Part shown: one piece after another, positions 62,601-64,000 of the stretch | How positions within the stretch are numbered: position 1 is the first letter of the stretch | How the letters are laid out: each line of letters begins with the position of its first letter | Notes under the pieces: generated by a model | The model's database searches: none | The model's input: only the letters and a program-made list of their open reading frames with translations | What the model was told of the DNA's origin: nothing | Origin: Chelydra serpentina | Taxonomy: Eukaryota > Chordata > Testudines > Chelydridae | NCBI GenBank assembly: GCA_037349315.1 | Contig: JBAIAC010000158.1 | Span: 620,001 to 684,000, forward strand | DNA length: 64,000 bases | Direction of reading: 5' to 3' | Program-made: the position numbers and the translations under genes

Positions 62601-64000
62601 TAGATAATTAGATAGATAGATAGATAATTAGATAGATTATTAGATAAATACATAGATAATTAGATAGATAAATAGATAGCTAGATAGATAATTAGAAAGA
62701 AAGATAATTAGTTAATTAGATCGATTATTAGATAGATAGAGAACTAGATAGATAATTAGATATATAGATAATTAGATAGATTGGTACATTATTAGATAGA
62801 TAGATAATTAGATAGATAGATAGATAATTAGATAGATAGAAAATTCGATAATTAGAAAGATAGATAATTAGATATGTTGATTATTAAATAGGTAGATAAT
62901 TAGATAGATAAATAGATAGATAGATAATTAGATAGATAGATAATTAGATAGATTATTAGATAAATAAATAGATAATAAGAAATATAAATAGATAGCTAGA
63001 TAGATAATTAGATAGATAGATAATTATATAGATAGATAATGGGATAGATTGGTACAGTATTAGATAGATAGATAATTAGATAGATAGATAGATAATTACA
63101 TAGATAATTAGACAGATAGATAATTAGATAGATTGGTAGATTATTAGATAGATAATTAAATAGATAGAAAATTATATAATTAGAAAGATAGATAATTAGA
63201 CAGATAGAGAATTAGATAGATAATTATATAAATAGATAGAGAATTAGATAGATAGATAATTAGATAATTATTAAGATAGATAATTAGATAGATAATTAGA
63301 CAGCTAGATAGATAATTGGATAGATAATTAGATAGATTGGTAGATTATTAGATAGAAAATTAGATAATTAGATAGATATGTTGATTATTAGATAGGTAGA
63401 TAATTAGATAGATAAATAGATAGATAGATATTTACAAAGAGAGATAATTAGATAGATAATTAGATAGATATTTAGATAGCTAGATAGATAATTCGATAGA
63501 TAATTAGATAGATAGACAATTAGATAGATTATTAGATAAATAAATAGATAATAAGAAAGATAAATAGATAGCTAGATATATAATTAGATAGATAGATAAA
63601 TAGATAGATAGATTATTCGATAGATAATTAGATAGGTAGATAATTAGATAATTAGAAAGATAGATAAATAGCTATATAATTAGACAGCTAGATAGATAAT
63701 TAGATAGATAATTAGATAATTAGATAGATAATTAGATAGATAATTAGATTAAAAGATAATTAGATAGATATATAGATAATTAGATAGATAATTAGATAAT
63801 TAGATATGTAGGTAATTAGATAATTACATATTAGGTAATTAAATAGATAAATAGATAGATAGATATTTACATAGCTAGATAGATACTTAGATAGATAGCT
63901 AAATAATTAGATAGATAGAAAATTAGATAATTAGAAAGATACGTAATTACATAGATAGTTAGATAGATAGAGAGATAATTAGATAGATTGGTAGATCATT
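59695..64000 (+). repeat. GATA/ATTA satellite array 3, runs off the window
   Basis: The first few hundred bases match the start of array 2 with indels; the first marker module is at about 60476 (781 bases in) against 19116 (940 bases in) in array 2. A second marker is near 63803. The orientation is the same as array 2. No gene is seen. Confidence 0.97.

Overview
This is a non-coding-dominated window from a vertebrate nuclear genome, most likely a turtle or another archosauromorph reptile. The evidence is a near-complete CR1 LINE with the classic CR1 3' end, a second CR1 tail, a hAT-type miniature element, a turtle-like solo LTR (recognised from memory), spliced-exon signals with GT/AG borders and very long simple-sequence arrays. 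No bacterial operon, CRISPR or phage structure is present, and I found no complete protein-coding host gene.

Layout. About 57% of the window (36.6 kb) is an interrupted GATA/ATTA satellite in three arrays: 6776-11620, 18176-45607 and 59695-64000 (the last runs off the end). Between them lie copies of two blocks of ordinary sequence, here called U and X. Copy 1 (1-6775) is the right end of U joined to an INVERTED X; it is followed by satellite in the TATC orientation, which flips to GATA at about 8314. Copy 2 (11621-18175) is a full U joined to a truncated, forward X. Copy 3 (45608-59694) is U with a 3.5 kb CR1 in it, then about 2.4 kb found only here, then a full forward X. Copies 2 and 3 share exact array/U and X/array borders, so the locus looks like a tandem segmental duplication with a spacing of about 34 kb, containing a satellite of variable length, plus one inversion.

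Block X carries exon-like segments with matching splice phases. One encodes a HEAT-repeat-like helix pair and the set could come from a maestro-heat-like (MROH) type gene; that name is a guess. The same exons are open in every copy that retains them, but no copy shows a complete gene. X also holds a 98-bp hairpin present in all three copies, a tRNA-like (SINE-type) sequence, and, at its right end, a fragment resembling the 5' end of an RTE-type retrotransposon, after which the satellite starts at once.

Copy 3 adds a CR1 with an uninterrupted 949-codon endonuclease/reverse transcriptase frame and a 5'-truncated esterase ORF1, a tRNA-Cys-like sequence with a damaged anticodon stem, and a 375-bp hAT foldback element with a perfect 8-bp target duplication. 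The biology of the window is repeat-driven: satellite expansion, segmental duplication, inversion and retrotransposition around broken pieces of one multi-exon gene. The GATA-rich composition recalls the Bkm satellite of reptile sex chromosomes, which is a testable hypothesis and not something this sequence proves.
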